Source: Gammaproteobacteria bacterium (GTDB taxonomy: Bacteria; Pseudomonadota; Gammaproteobacteria; UBA4575). From it: 64,000 nt of DNA. Shown here piece after piece: positions 16,462 through 24,724 of the stretch. The notes under the pieces are model-generated. The model saw only the letters and a list, made by a program, of their open reading frames with translations. It had not been told where the DNA came from and searched no databases. Position 1 is the first letter of the stretch, and each line of letters starts with the position of its first letter. The stretch is taken from contig CP046178.1 of NCBI GenBank assembly GCA_014075255.1, forward strand, positions 2,374,894 to 2,438,893. The letters run 5' to 3'. The position numbers and the translations under genes were made by a program.

Positions 16462-16480
16462 GTTCTGTGCGTAAATGTCA

Positions 16481-17671
16481 CTAGCTTGCGCGTAAGCCTT
16501 GCCCTACTGATATTCTTGTTGCGTAATAACAAGGGTAGATTGCGCTTAGTAAACCAATCGCAAGTGAAATTAATGCGCCGATTATTAGTAAAGTTGGCGT
16601 AACTGCAAAGGTAAAAGCCACCTGACTAAAGCTCTGAGGATTCAAGCTTGAAACTTGTTGCCTGTTAAATAATAAATAAGCAATAATTAATCCAATTGCA
16701 CCACCAATCATCGATATGACCACTGATTCCAGCAATATCGCCCCAATGATTGTGCTCGAACTAAAACCTAGAGCGCGTTGTACTGCAATTTCACGTACTC
16801 TACTCACAATTGAATTATAAGCCGTCACTAGAGCGCACATGGTTGCGCCCATAGCCATGAGCGCGCCAACAATAATTCCGATCGTTTTAGTAAGCTTGGT
16901 AAAAAACTCGGATTGCTCGGCGTAATGTTCTTTCTCTGAAGAAACGCGGGTTGTGAGTGAAGGATTGGTATTCAACCAATTTTCAAGCTTTGATCTGGCA
17001 TTGGGCGAATCATCTAACATTATTCTTACTGTTGACCAATATTCGTCTCTTTTGTAAGCAGCCATCATGATAGGTGCATCTGCCCATACTTCAGATTCTG
17101 TGATGCTACCCTCTGCTTCCATAATTCCGACGACGGTCCAAGTATTATTTGCCCAAGTATGTTTGCTACCAACGTCTAGTCCAATAAATTGTTTTGCAGC
17201 TTGTTTTCCGACCACTATTTCGTTTAGGCCGGGTTTAAACTTACGACCTTCAATTATATTTACATTGTTTCTAATTTCGAATGCTTGTTGTTTAACACCG
17301 CGTAAAGAAAGGTTGGCGTCAGAGCCAGAAGGTTTAATGGGTACATTTACCCAAACTAAGGTTTCAGGCGACATTACTGGCCCATGTTCGGTACGCTTAA
17401 TTCCTTCGGCTTGTTGCATGCTTAAATACTCATCTGTGGAGAAATAACCTTCTACTTCGTTATTTGCGAATCCTCTGAATACAAGCATCAATTTTTCAGA
17501 TGCTGTATTTTCCATAGTTGATATAAAGCCGGAAGCTACTGATAGCAGGCCAGTAAATACAACTACAGTTCCAATAACCCCAATGAGAGCAGTAATAGTA
17601 GAAGATTTACGATTGCTAATACTGCGTAAATTAATACCCGTTAGTTTTAATATGCATTGAAGTAATTTCAT
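16481..17671 (-). CDS. ABC transporter permease, FtsX/MacB type (second permease)
   Basis: 396 residues: an N-terminal TM (about 25-50), a large periplasmic MacB_PCD-like domain (about 50-265) and three C-terminal TMs with FtsX features (VREIAVQRALGFSSSTI). It is the last gene of a four-gene operon (membrane-fusion protein, ATPase, two permeases) on the - strand. These transporters extrude or mechanically move envelope substrates rather than import. Substrate unknown. It converges with the cyclase gene, leaving 19 nt. Confidence 0.9.
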   Translation of the reverse strand: MKLLQCILKLTGINLRSISNRKSSTITALIGVIGTVVVFTGLLSVASGFISTMENTASEKLMLVFRGFANNEVEGYFSTDEYLSMQQAEGIKRTEHGPVMSPETLVWVNVPIKPSGSDANLSLRGVKQQAFEIRNNVNIIEGRKFKPGLNEIVVGKQAAKQFIGLDVGSKHTWANNTWTVVGIMEAEGSITESEVWADAPIMMAAYKRDEYWSTVRIMLDDSPNARSKLENWLNTNPSLTTRVSSEKEHYAEQSEFFTKLTKTIGIIVGALMAMGATMCALVTAYNSIVSRVREIAVQRALGFSSSTIIGAILLESVVISMIGGAIGLIIAYLLFNRQQVSSLNPQSFSQVAFTFAVTPTLLIIGALISLAIGLLSAIYPCYYATRISVGQGLRAS

Positions 17672-17692
17672 TTATCTTGACTTTTGTCGGGC

Positions 17693-18856
17693 TTAATTAA
17701 TGGTACGCAAGGCTTGTACTTTGTCCATACGAAGAATTAGAAATACTGGGACTAGACCTATTAACAAACCAAATAGGCCGGCTAATACAAGTCCTTGCCA
17801 TACTACAAAATTTGGCAAGTGAAAAATCGGTAATAAGCCTTTAGTTGGGTCACCAAAAAGGTTGCAAGCCAGCCAGGCTAGAGCAATACCAATACTGCTG
17901 CCAATCAGTGCAACCAATACGGTTTCTACTACGGTAATGATTGCAATGAGTCGTGAAGAAAAGCCAATTACAGACATCACAGCAAGGTCACTGATATGTT
18001 CTTTAATACCTTGCGCCATTGCGCTGCCAGTTACCGCCAGTAAAGTTAAGAACACCACGCTGAGAATTGATAAAAAGATCGCTTCGATGTCGCCGATTTG
18101 ATTGAGATAACTACGGGAATATGCTTTTTCAGGAGAAGTTTTGGTTTCATAGTCTGAATTTTTAAAAAATGCATCTATTCTGTTGCCTACTTCATCAAGC
18201 GTACTTGCATCTTCGGCTTGTACATTGAACCAGGCAACCTGATCATTTCCCCATGCTCGATATTCATCAAAATATTTATGATGAAATAGCATGCCTTGCA
18301 TATTTGCATTTTTATCTTTTTGATAAGAAATACCGCGGATATTAAATTCCCAGTCGTTCGTATTATCTTTATTTCCCCAGATCGCTGAAGTGAGTGTAAT
18401 TCGGTCGCCAATATCCCAACCAAAGCGCTCAGCAATAACATCACCAATCAAGGCTCCCTCACGGTCTGCAATCCACGCTTGTTTTTGATCTTCGTTTAGT
18501 TCATAGCCAGTATTGTACATAGTCAAATAATCTTCTGGATTAATTGCATATTGCGGGGAAGTATTTTTTCTGTTTTGGTAGTAACCGCCAAACCAAGATG
18601 CTTCATTAACATTTTTTACACCAGGAATATTTTTAATTTTAAACTTGTGGCCTATAGGCATGAGATTAAAGTTAGATACCTTGTCAAATATAATCATTTT
18701 ATCTACGCCAGATATATCTACGCCGCCTACAAAGCCTTGTTTTATTGCCGAAAGATAGGCAAACATAAAAAAAGCGATTGCTAATGATAAAATAACAAAT
18801 ATAAAGCGTACTTTTTTAGTTAAAATGTCAGCGAATATAAGAGGAATATACTTCAT
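17693..18856 (-). CDS. ABC transporter permease, FtsX/MacB type (first permease)
   Basis: 387 residues with the same plan as its neighbour: N-terminal TM (FIFVILSLAIAFFMFAYL), periplasmic domain, three C-terminal TMs, and an FtsX-like cytoplasmic loop (ISDLAVMSVIGFSSRLIA). Two different permeases suggest a heterodimeric membrane part. It starts 2 nt after the ATPase stop, so the two are coupled. Confidence 0.9.
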   Translation of the reverse strand: MKYIPLIFADILTKKVRFIFVILSLAIAFFMFAYLSAIKQGFVGGVDISGVDKMIIFDKVSNFNLMPIGHKFKIKNIPGVKNVNEASWFGGYYQNRKNTSPQYAINPEDYLTMYNTGYELNEDQKQAWIADREGALIGDVIAERFGWDIGDRITLTSAIWGNKDNTNDWEFNIRGISYQKDKNANMQGMLFHHKYFDEYRAWGNDQVAWFNVQAEDASTLDEVGNRIDAFFKNSDYETKTSPEKAYSRSYLNQIGDIEAIFLSILSVVFLTLLAVTGSAMAQGIKEHISDLAVMSVIGFSSRLIAIITVVETVLVALIGSSIGIALAWLACNLFGDPTKGLLPIFHLPNFVVWQGLVLAGLFGLLIGLVPVFLILRMDKVQALRTIN

Positions 18857-18858
18857 AA

Positions 18859-19551
18859 CTATTGCACTGCTTTAGTGGAAATATTTCCTTCATCTAAATA
18901 TAAAATTCTTTTTGCACAAGAGGCGGCATGAGGATCGTGTGTCACCATGATTATAGTTTTTCCGTGTTCTGAATTTAAAGCTTGTAGTAGTTCTAAAATT
19001 TCATCGCCTGACTTACGGTCAAGATTTCCAGTGGGCTCGTCGCAAAGCAAAATATTTGGATCAGTAACAATTGCACGCGCAATGCCTACACGTTGTTCTT
19101 GTCCGCCAGATAGTTCTGAAGGTTTATGATGCGCGCGATCTTCTAAATCAACTAATGATAATGCTGCTAGTACTCTTTTTTTACGTTCAGTTTTACCCAT
19201 CCTATGCAGTAGAAGGGGAAGCTCTACATTTTTTTCTGCGTTAAGAGTTGAAATCAAATGATATTGCTGAAAAACATAGCCAATATTATTGGTGCGCCAC
19301 TTGGTGCGTTGTGAGTCATTTAGAGATGCGATATCCACACCATCAATATATATATTTCCATGTGTTGGCGTATCGATCCCCGCAATAATATTCAAGAGAG
19401 TGCTTTTGCCTGATCCTGAGGCTCCCATTAAAGCGATAAAATCGCCAGATTCAATTTCCAAATCAAGCTCGTTTAGAACATTGATGGCTTCTGTTCCCTT
19501 GGAAAACTGTTTGTTTATATCTTGTGCATTTATCAAAGTATTAGTTTCCAT
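18859..19551 (-). CDS. ABC transporter ATP-binding protein, MacB/LolD type
   Basis: 230 residues: Walker A GASGSGKST (about 43-51), Q-loop YVFQQYHLIS, ABC signature LSGGQEQRVGIARA, Walker B ILLCDEPTGNLD, H-loop TH. The PTGNLDRKSG ending is typical of the MacB/LolD/FtsE group, which matches the two FtsX-type permeases encoded next. Confidence 0.95.
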   Translation of the reverse strand: METNTLINAQDINKQFSKGTEAINVLNELDLEIESGDFIALMGASGSGKSTLLNIIAGIDTPTHGNIYIDGVDIASLNDSQRTKWRTNNIGYVFQQYHLISTLNAEKNVELPLLLHRMGKTERKKRVLAALSLVDLEDRAHHKPSELSGGQEQRVGIARAIVTDPNILLCDEPTGNLDRKSGDEILELLQALNSEHGKTIIMVTHDPHAASCAKRILYLDEGNISTKAVQ

Positions 19552-19560
19552 AATAAAAAC

Positions 19561-20805
19561 TCATTCGTTTGTGGATTGAGAAGAAGTAATTACTTGTTTT
19601 CTTTCTTTTAACTTTTCTAATTTGCTGATCGCGATTTTGTCGCCAGCAGATAAGCCTTTATCAACCTGAAATAGATTACCTATACGCTTTCCAAGAGTGA
19701 TTTCCTTCTTTGATACTGAGTTATTATTTATAAGCCATACAAAGCTTGATTCGGCGTCACGAACTACTGCAACTTTTGGAATGACTATTGTGTTTTCAGA
19801 GTCTTCGTCTGATTTATCTTCCTCTTGTTTCGCGAAAAATTTAACCTTAACACCCATGTCGGGAAGTATTTTTGGATCTAACTCATTTATAGCAATGCGT
19901 ACTTTGACGGTTGCTTTTTGTCTATCTGCAGTAGGAATAATATTTATTACTTGACCAGAGACCTCCCAATTTTGGTAGGCGTCTAGCTGTGCAATGACTT
20001 TTTGGTCTTTTTGGACCCTGTTTATATAGGCTTCATTTACATTCACTTCTATTTCGCGTGAATCCATATCAACAATGGTGCATATGCCAGTGCGAGTAAA
20101 TTCACCACTCGAAATGGGTGAAACAATCTCGCCAACTTGTGCATCTTTAGAAATCACTACACCTGAGAATGGAGCATTGATGAAGTATTCTTCTAAATGA
20201 CGATGTAGACGATTTACATTGTCTTTTTCAACTTGAACGTTACTTTTTGCAGTGACCAGCATAGCTTTTAGTGTGCTGACTCTTTGCTTTGCTTGATCAA
20301 GCAAATCTTCGCTTACGTAATCGTTGTTACTTAGTTTAGTGAATCGAGCATATTTATTTTTTGCTTCTACAAGCTGCGAGTGAGCCTCGTTAATTTTAGA
20401 TTGTGCAACTTTTAGCCGTGACTCAGATAGAGTGATGTCTTTCGAAACGAGGCTACCATCTAGGACAGCGATTTCATCACCTTTCTGAACTACATCGCCT
20501 TCTTCTACGTTTATGTTTAAAACCCTAGCGGTAACCGTTGCAGCTAACGTTGCATTCTTGCGTGTGACGATATAGCCAGAGGCTTCTAGAATGGCTGATG
20601 GTTGATTACTACCTAGCATCTTCACTTCAAACGTATCTACAGTTAATGTTTCTTGAGTTGATTTCCAAAATTTAAAGCCTCCAAACCCTAACAAAGCGGC
20701 GATTGATATGAACAAAAGCGTTAAGAAAACTGACTTGATATTAGATTTTTCCGGCTCCGTAGAATCTAGTCTTAATGCGTCTAATTTGTTTTTATCTAAG
20801 GCCAT
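19561..20805 (-). CDS. Membrane-fusion protein (HlyD/MacA family)
   Basis: 414 residues. One N-terminal TM (about 25-43, VFLTLLFISIAALLGFGGF) anchors it in the inner membrane. Then a biotinyl-lipoyl half (NVEEGDVVQKGDEIAVLDG), an alpha hairpin (about 115-190) and the beta-barrel part (NAPFSGVVISKDAQVGEIV). It is the first gene of the exporter operon; a perfect CRP-type palindrome lies 99 bp upstream of its start. No outer-membrane TolC gene is in the window. Confidence 0.92.
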   Translation of the reverse strand: MALDKNKLDALRLDSTEPEKSNIKSVFLTLLFISIAALLGFGGFKFWKSTQETLTVDTFEVKMLGSNQPSAILEASGYIVTRKNATLAATVTARVLNINVEEGDVVQKGDEIAVLDGSLVSKDITLSESRLKVAQSKINEAHSQLVEAKNKYARFTKLSNNDYVSEDLLDQAKQRVSTLKAMLVTAKSNVQVEKDNVNRLHRHLEEYFINAPFSGVVISKDAQVGEIVSPISSGEFTRTGICTIVDMDSREIEVNVNEAYINRVQKDQKVIAQLDAYQNWEVSGQVINIIPTADRQKATVKVRIAINELDPKILPDMGVKVKFFAKQEEDKSDEDSENTIVIPKVAVVRDAESSFVWLINNNSVSKKEITLGKRIGNLFQVDKGLSAGDKIAISKLEKLKERKQVITSSQSTNE

Positions 20806-20903
20806 AGTCTAATATTTGTAGTCTGATTTAATCACTAATGCCTTATATAAATACATTAGCGAGTAATCTGTACTTTATGCGGTAGGAGAAGTCACTTGTA
20901 GAT

Positions 20904-20919
20904 TGTGATATATATCACA
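20904..20919. promoter_or_regulatory. CRP-type operator TGTGATATATATCACA
   Basis: A perfect TGTGA-N6-TCACA palindrome in the 233-bp gap upstream of the exporter operon, centred about 106 bp before the membrane-fusion gene start. It matches the site expected for the CRP-like regulator encoded at 14553. The remainder of the gap shows no gene. Confidence 0.7.
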
Positions 20920-21038
20920 CATAAACTAACAGAATAGCCCCCATCACATAATTATATAAATTATCTCAGTAAAAAAGTAAGTTAAAACTTATGAATCAGC
21001 TGCTTAATTTTGAAATTATGGATAAATAATTGGAATTA

Positions 21039-21413
21039 TTAGGTAAAAAATCGTGCCCCACCAATAACCATATATGCAAAGTTGGAAATCGAGGCACTTA
21101 AGATCACATAGATCTTGGCTAGTACGCTCAAGTTAGGTGAGCCTTCAAAACTATTGGCTTTTTTCCAGGTGAGGATATATATCAAAGGAAAATATAGACA
21201 GGATGCAATTGCAATAAAGGTAATGGACCAGTAATAAATTACGTTTGTAGCCAGATATTCTTTGTGGTCACCGCAGAAGTAAAATAATAATCTAACAAGA
21301 ACATCTGGAATAAATAAGAACTTCCAAAAAACTGAATATAATTCATTATTGCCTTTTATTGAGAAACTAAACGGTGTGTAAATCTCGCTTTTGTCTTGTT
21401 TGGCCATCAGCAT
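21039..21413 (-). CDS. Small hypothetical membrane protein
   Basis: 124 residues with a short polar N-terminus and about three hydrophobic segments (near 28-48, 70-93 and 102-120; for example WSITFIAIASCLYFPLIYIL). Start at the first ATG or the third codon ATG. Divergent from the ROK kinase; a CRP-type site lies between the two. No family recognised. Confidence 0.6.
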   Translation of the reverse strand: MLMAKQDKSEIYTPFSFSIKGNNELYSVFWKFLFIPDVLVRLLFYFCGDHKEYLATNVIYYWSITFIAIASCLYFPLIYILTWKKANSFEGSPNLSVLAKIYVILSASISNFAYMVIGGARFFT

Positions 21414-21495
21414 AAAGTATCTTTATTTTTAATATATTGTTTCCAGTGTATTTATATATGCACATCTATTAGAGTGATGTTGGCTACAGAAAATA

Positions 21496-21511
21496 AGTGA
21501 TATTAATCACA
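21496..21511. promoter_or_regulatory. CRP-type operator AGTGATATTAATCACA
   Basis: One mismatch from a perfect TGTGA-N6-TCACA palindrome. It lies between divergent genes, 28 bp before the ROK kinase ATG and 83 bp from the membrane-protein start. At that distance from the kinase it would overlap the transcription start and more likely repress it, while activation of the divergent gene is geometrically possible. Confidence 0.6.
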
Positions 21512-21538
21512 CAGAGTATTTGCATAGAGTAACGCGCT

Positions 21539-22438
21539 ATGAAAGCAGGAATTGATTTAGGTGGAACGAAGATTGAAATCTTGGTTATTGATGACAGTGG
21601 TAAAGAGCTATTGCGTAATCGGGTAGCCACTCCAAAAGATAATTATCAAGAGATCATCGATGTAATAACTGCGCTAATTAAGAATGCTGAGGAATATTTA
21701 GAACAAGAATGTAGTATTGGTATCTGTACACCAGGATCTTTGTCAATTAAGACAGGTTTGTTGCGAAATTCGAATACTGTTTGTCTTAATGGTAAGCCAT
21801 TTGAACAAGATCTAGAAGCTTCTCTTGCCAGACAAATTCGTATAGCAAACGATGCTAATTGTTTCGTATTGTCTGAAGCCATCGATGGCGCTGCGCATAA
21901 TGCAAAGACAGTGTTTGGTGTAATTGTTGGAACGGGTGTCGGGGGAGGGTTGGTCATAAATAAGAAAGTATTAATAGGTGCAAATGCAATTGCAGGAGAG
22001 TGGGGTCATAACCCATTGCCTTGGTCGGATGATGGGGAGCTAAATTTAACTAAATGCTGGTGTGGGCTGCAAGGGTGTATAGAAACATTTTTATCAGGGC
22101 CGGGATTAGAATGTGATTATGCGCGAGCTGTAGGTAAACATCTAAGTGCAGAAAAGATTGTTGAGTTGGCTTCACAAGATGATGTTGCCGCAGAACAAAC
22201 AATACTTCGCTATGAGCAGCGCATGGCGAGAGCTTTGGCCCACATTGTTAATATCTTTGACCCTGAAGTCATTGTGCTTGGCGGCGGCATGTCTAATGTA
22301 AAACGTTTGTATGAAAACGTACCGAATCTTTGGCAGCAATGGATATTTTCAGATCATATATCTACTAAATTAGTCTCTGCAAAGTATGGTGATGCTAGTG
22401 GGGTTAGAGGTGCTGCTTGGCTATGGGAAAATAATTAG
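21539..22438 (+). CDS. ROK-family sugar kinase (fructokinase Mak / NagK-like)
   Basis: 299 residues. ATP-binding MKAGIDLGGTKIE at the N-terminus; the catalytic Asp in RIANDANCFVLSEA; GVIVGTGVGGGLVI; the ROK zinc motif spread over EWGHNPLPW and KCWCGLQGCIET. Length and the GHNPLPW signature fit fructokinase Mak or N-acetylglucosamine kinase; specificity cannot be settled by reading. Stand-alone gene. Confidence 0.93.
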   Translation: MKAGIDLGGTKIEILVIDDSGKELLRNRVATPKDNYQEIIDVITALIKNAEEYLEQECSIGICTPGSLSIKTGLLRNSNTVCLNGKPFEQDLEASLARQIRIANDANCFVLSEAIDGAAHNAKTVFGVIVGTGVGGGLVINKKVLIGANAIAGEWGHNPLPWSDDGELNLTKCWCGLQGCIETFLSGPGLECDYARAVGKHLSAEKIVELASQDDVAAEQTILRYEQRMARALAHIVNIFDPEVIVLGGGMSNVKRLYENVPNLWQQWIFSDHISTKLVSAKYGDASGVRGAAWLWENN

Positions 22439-22475
22439 TTTCTAAGACCAAGTATAGAACAGGTATAATGCCCAT

Positions 22476-22994
22476 ATGGTTCAAAATCGTATTCAGCCTT
22501 GGTATCTAATAGCCATTGTACTTGTACTGGCATTTTCTCGATTAGTGCCTCATCCACCCAATGCAGTACCCATTGCGGCAATGGCGTTATTTGCAGGTGC
22601 TTTTTTCTCAAATCGTGCACTGGCTTTTATGGTCCCACTTGCGGCGATGATATTGAGTGACTTGGTGATCGGATTTCACAGCACGGTTTGGTATGTATAT
22701 GCTGGAATTGCAGCTACAGTATTGATTGGCAGCATATTAAACCATGTAACGGTATTTAGAGTGGGTGTGGCTGCTGTAGTGGCTTCAATTGTTTTTTACC
22801 TAATTACCAATTTTGGCTCATGGTTGCATCATGAGATGTATACGCAAAATCTAAGTGGCTTGCTGCAATCGTATGCAGCCGGACTTCCATTTTTGCGTAA
22901 CTCATTAGCCGCTAACCTTATATTTACTTATCTGATATTTTTTGGGCTTAATTACTTCTTGCCTTTGCGTCATTCTCTTAAGAGTTCTTTATAA
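22476..22994 (+). CDS. Integral membrane protein, DUF6580-like
   Basis: 172 residues with about five TM segments (IQPWYLIAIVLVLAF, NAVPIAAMALFAGAFF, LAFMVPLAAMILSDLVIGF and two more). The PPNAVPIAAMALFAGA and LSDLVIGFH features resemble the DUF6580 group, some of which accompany cobalamin or metal import genes. A TATAAT at 22464-22469 places a possible transcription start at or next to the ATG, so the message could be leaderless. Confidence 0.8.
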   Translation: MVQNRIQPWYLIAIVLVLAFSRLVPHPPNAVPIAAMALFAGAFFSNRALAFMVPLAAMILSDLVIGFHSTVWYVYAGIAATVLIGSILNHVTVFRVGVAAVVASIVFYLITNFGSWLHHEMYTQNLSGLLQSYAAGLPFLRNSLAANLIFTYLIFFGLNYFLPLRHSLKSSL

Positions 22995-23112
22995 ATCATC
23001 ATCTTTTTCGTTAGTTATGTAACCCACAGTTACAATTGTCTGTACAAAATGTGTACTGAGTCACAATTAATTGCTGGGTGATGATTACACTTACTTTCAT
23101 AGTATTTCATTT

Positions 23113-23126
23113 GACAGATATCTGTC
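23113..23126. promoter_or_regulatory. Perfect palindrome GACAGATATCTGTC in a small-RNA-like intergenic region
   Basis: The 265-bp gap 22995-23259 holds no credible ORF. It contains TGTAAC-N5-GTTACA (23018-23034), this 14-bp palindrome overlapping a TTGACA (23111-23116), and a strong terminator 50 nt further on. It could be an operator over a promoter for a short RNA of about 70 nt. Confidence 0.4.
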
Positions 23127-23177
23127 TGGCAAATAGTTACAGGGATTGAATGTTCATCTCCTGGCACGGATGCCTTG

Positions 23178-23210
23178 ACCCGTGAGTGGCAACACTCACG
23201 GGTTTTTTAT
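23178..23210 (+). terminator. Rho-independent terminator
   Basis: A perfect 11-bp stem ACCCGTGAGTG / CACTCACGGGT with loop GCAA is followed by TTTTTAT. It lies 184 nt beyond the DUF6580-like gene, so it ends either that message or a separate short transcript beginning near 23140. Confidence 0.9.
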
Positions 23211-23242
23211 TGGAGTCAATTTAAAGCGATTGTTATACAATT

Positions 23243-23260
23243 GGGGTCAAAGCGGGCATT
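23243..23260 (-). repeat. Degenerate half of the array dyad after the serine hydrolase gene
   Basis: On the - strand AATGCCCGCTTTGACCCC immediately follows the stop of the hydrolase gene. It resembles the left arm and loop of the array dyads (ATGACCGCT, or ATGTCCGCTTTGGGTCG) with substitutions. Together with 24681-24708 it brackets that one gene. Confidence 0.45.
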
Positions 23261-24558
23261 TATTCTTTTTTGTCTATACTAAGAATAATACTTTTTGCTA
23301 AATCCATGATTTCGTTAAATTGATCATCTTGTTCTTTTCTGCTGCATAGATGGGCGTTAGCAGTAGTTATAACAATTAAATCTAAACTAGGTACAAGGGT
23401 AATTTGTTGACCACCCCATCCTAAAGCAGAGATAACTTGGTAATCACCAACGCGAAACCTCCACCAAAGATATCCGTATTCCCAGCTTTCTTCTCCGCCT
23501 AATGGGAACTGGTTATATAATGATTTTTGTAACCATTCTTCCGATACCACGCGATTTCCATCGTATACACCTCCATCAAGCACCATCTGACCAATACGCA
23601 TTAATGCGTGAGGCCGTAAATACAATGTAAATCCACCATAATAGTTTTCTGCTGAATCATGCGCCCAGATGTATTTATTAATACCCAGCGGCTTAAATAA
23701 GTTTTTTTCAGCAAATTCGATAACGGTCATGTCCGTAGCTGAAGCTAAAATTGATGATAATAAATCTATATTAGGTGTCCCATATAACCATTGATCTCCA
23801 GGCTCGTAATTTAATAACATCTTTTTATTCAGAACCCAATCATGTGCATTATCATCTCGAGAATACTTCCAATAATTCGCAGGGTCATACCAATTATTAT
23901 TGTCTGAAAAATTAATTGTTGAGGACATGGTTAGAAGGTGTCGAATAGTAATTTTATCTTTTCGTGCGTCATGTTTCCCTTTGTAATATTCCTTGAAAAA
24001 CGGTTTTATTAGTATTTCTTCCGACTCTAAATAATCTTGATCAATAGCAATCCCAATTAGTAGTGATGTAATTGATTTTGTAATCGAGAAAATATGGTGT
24101 GGTTCTGGGTTCTCATTAAATTCATAGTTATCTTCAAAAATTAATTTCCCATTTCGTGCAATAAGCAAACTTTTTAAATTTCTGATCGTTTCAGCTTCTT
24201 CTGAGATATCTTGAATGTGAATTTTACTAAGACCGTTTGAAGCTGGATTTTCAGCAGATAAAGATATGTCTGGAGCGCTATGAATACGTTCCCAAAGGCT
24301 TACATCATTTCCTTTACAGCTGTTGTAATCATCTTGGCAATGGACAAATTCATACTCTAATTTTGTCCATTCCTTAATATTATTGTTACATTCCTCAGGA
24401 TCATGCTCATAAGTATTTATATAGGGTTCATACTGGTCCATAAAATTTGATGTGCATGCCTTATATGTTACTTGGCAAGTATCATAATCTTCATTTTGTG
24501 CGTTAGCAGAAGCGCACATCAAAACTAGTGAAAAGAAAGTTATTTGTGATTTTTTCAT
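23260..24558 (-). CDS. Exported serine hydrolase of the beta-lactamase class C / penicillin-binding family
   Basis: 432 residues from ATG 24558, chosen because it begins a clean signal peptide (MKKSQITFFSLVLMCASANA) after a GAGGG; an ATG at 24597 would add 13 residues. An unusual Cys-containing N-terminal region (about 20-100: CQVTYKACTSNF, ECNNN, CQDDYNSCKGN) precedes the hydrolase fold. Active-site SxxK is FSITKSITSLL; the second motif is YGTPNIDLL; the third is around GWGGQQITLVP. Probably an esterase or D-aminopeptidase-like enzyme rather than a resistance beta-lactamase. Flanked by degenerate array dyads and a CRP-type site. Confidence 0.88.
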   Translation of the reverse strand: MKKSQITFFSLVLMCASANAQNEDYDTCQVTYKACTSNFMDQYEPYINTYEHDPEECNNNIKEWTKLEYEFVHCQDDYNSCKGNDVSLWERIHSAPDISLSAENPASNGLSKIHIQDISEEAETIRNLKSLLIARNGKLIFEDNYEFNENPEPHHIFSITKSITSLLIGIAIDQDYLESEEILIKPFFKEYYKGKHDARKDKITIRHLLTMSSTINFSDNNNWYDPANYWKYSRDDNAHDWVLNKKMLLNYEPGDQWLYGTPNIDLLSSILASATDMTVIEFAEKNLFKPLGINKYIWAHDSAENYYGGFTLYLRPHALMRIGQMVLDGGVYDGNRVVSEEWLQKSLYNQFPLGGEESWEYGYLWWRFRVGDYQVISALGWGGQQITLVPSLDLIVITTANAHLCSRKEQDDQFNEIMDLAKSIILSIDKKE

Positions 24559-24626
24559 ATTAGTACCCTCACATAAAAGATACCGCTCTGAACACAAATA
24601 TACGGTGAGGTTTAGTGCATCTAAAA

Positions 24627-24642
24627 TGTGATATTTATCACA
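24627..24642. promoter_or_regulatory. CRP-type operator TGTGATATTTATCACA
   Basis: TGTGA-N6-TCACA with perfect outer arms, centred about 76 bp upstream of the serine hydrolase ATG at 24558. A third site of the same type within 4 kb, downstream of a CRP-like regulator and a cyclase gene. Confidence 0.65.
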
Positions 24643-24680
24643 ATCAGTTAGATTTAATATGGAGGCGGGTACTTTTTTCG

Positions 24681-24708
24681 GTGTCCGCTATAGGACGAAT
24701 GCAGATAT
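24681..24708 (-). repeat. Degenerate array dyad A between hvfC and the serine hydrolase gene
   Basis: The + strand reads GTGTCCGCT, loop ATAGGACGAA, then TGCAGATAT. Length (28 nt) and most arm bases equal dyad A of the two arrays. It sits 16 bp beyond the hvfC stop, as dyads A do after cassette genes, but no 55-nt spacer or dyad B accompanies it. Confidence 0.6.
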
Positions 24709-24724
24709 TGAGTAATCTTTGGTG

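Noticed and set aside
20904-20919. FNR (anaerobic) box
   Set aside because: FNR sites are TTGAT-N4-ATCAA. The site has TGTGA half-sites, and the local regulator has CRP-type recognition residues and no Fe-S cysteines.
23260-24558. Antibiotic-resistance beta-lactamase
   Set aside because: The SxxK fold is present, but the second and third motifs and the Cys-bearing N-terminal extension fit the broad serine-hydrolase family, not a dedicated class C enzyme.
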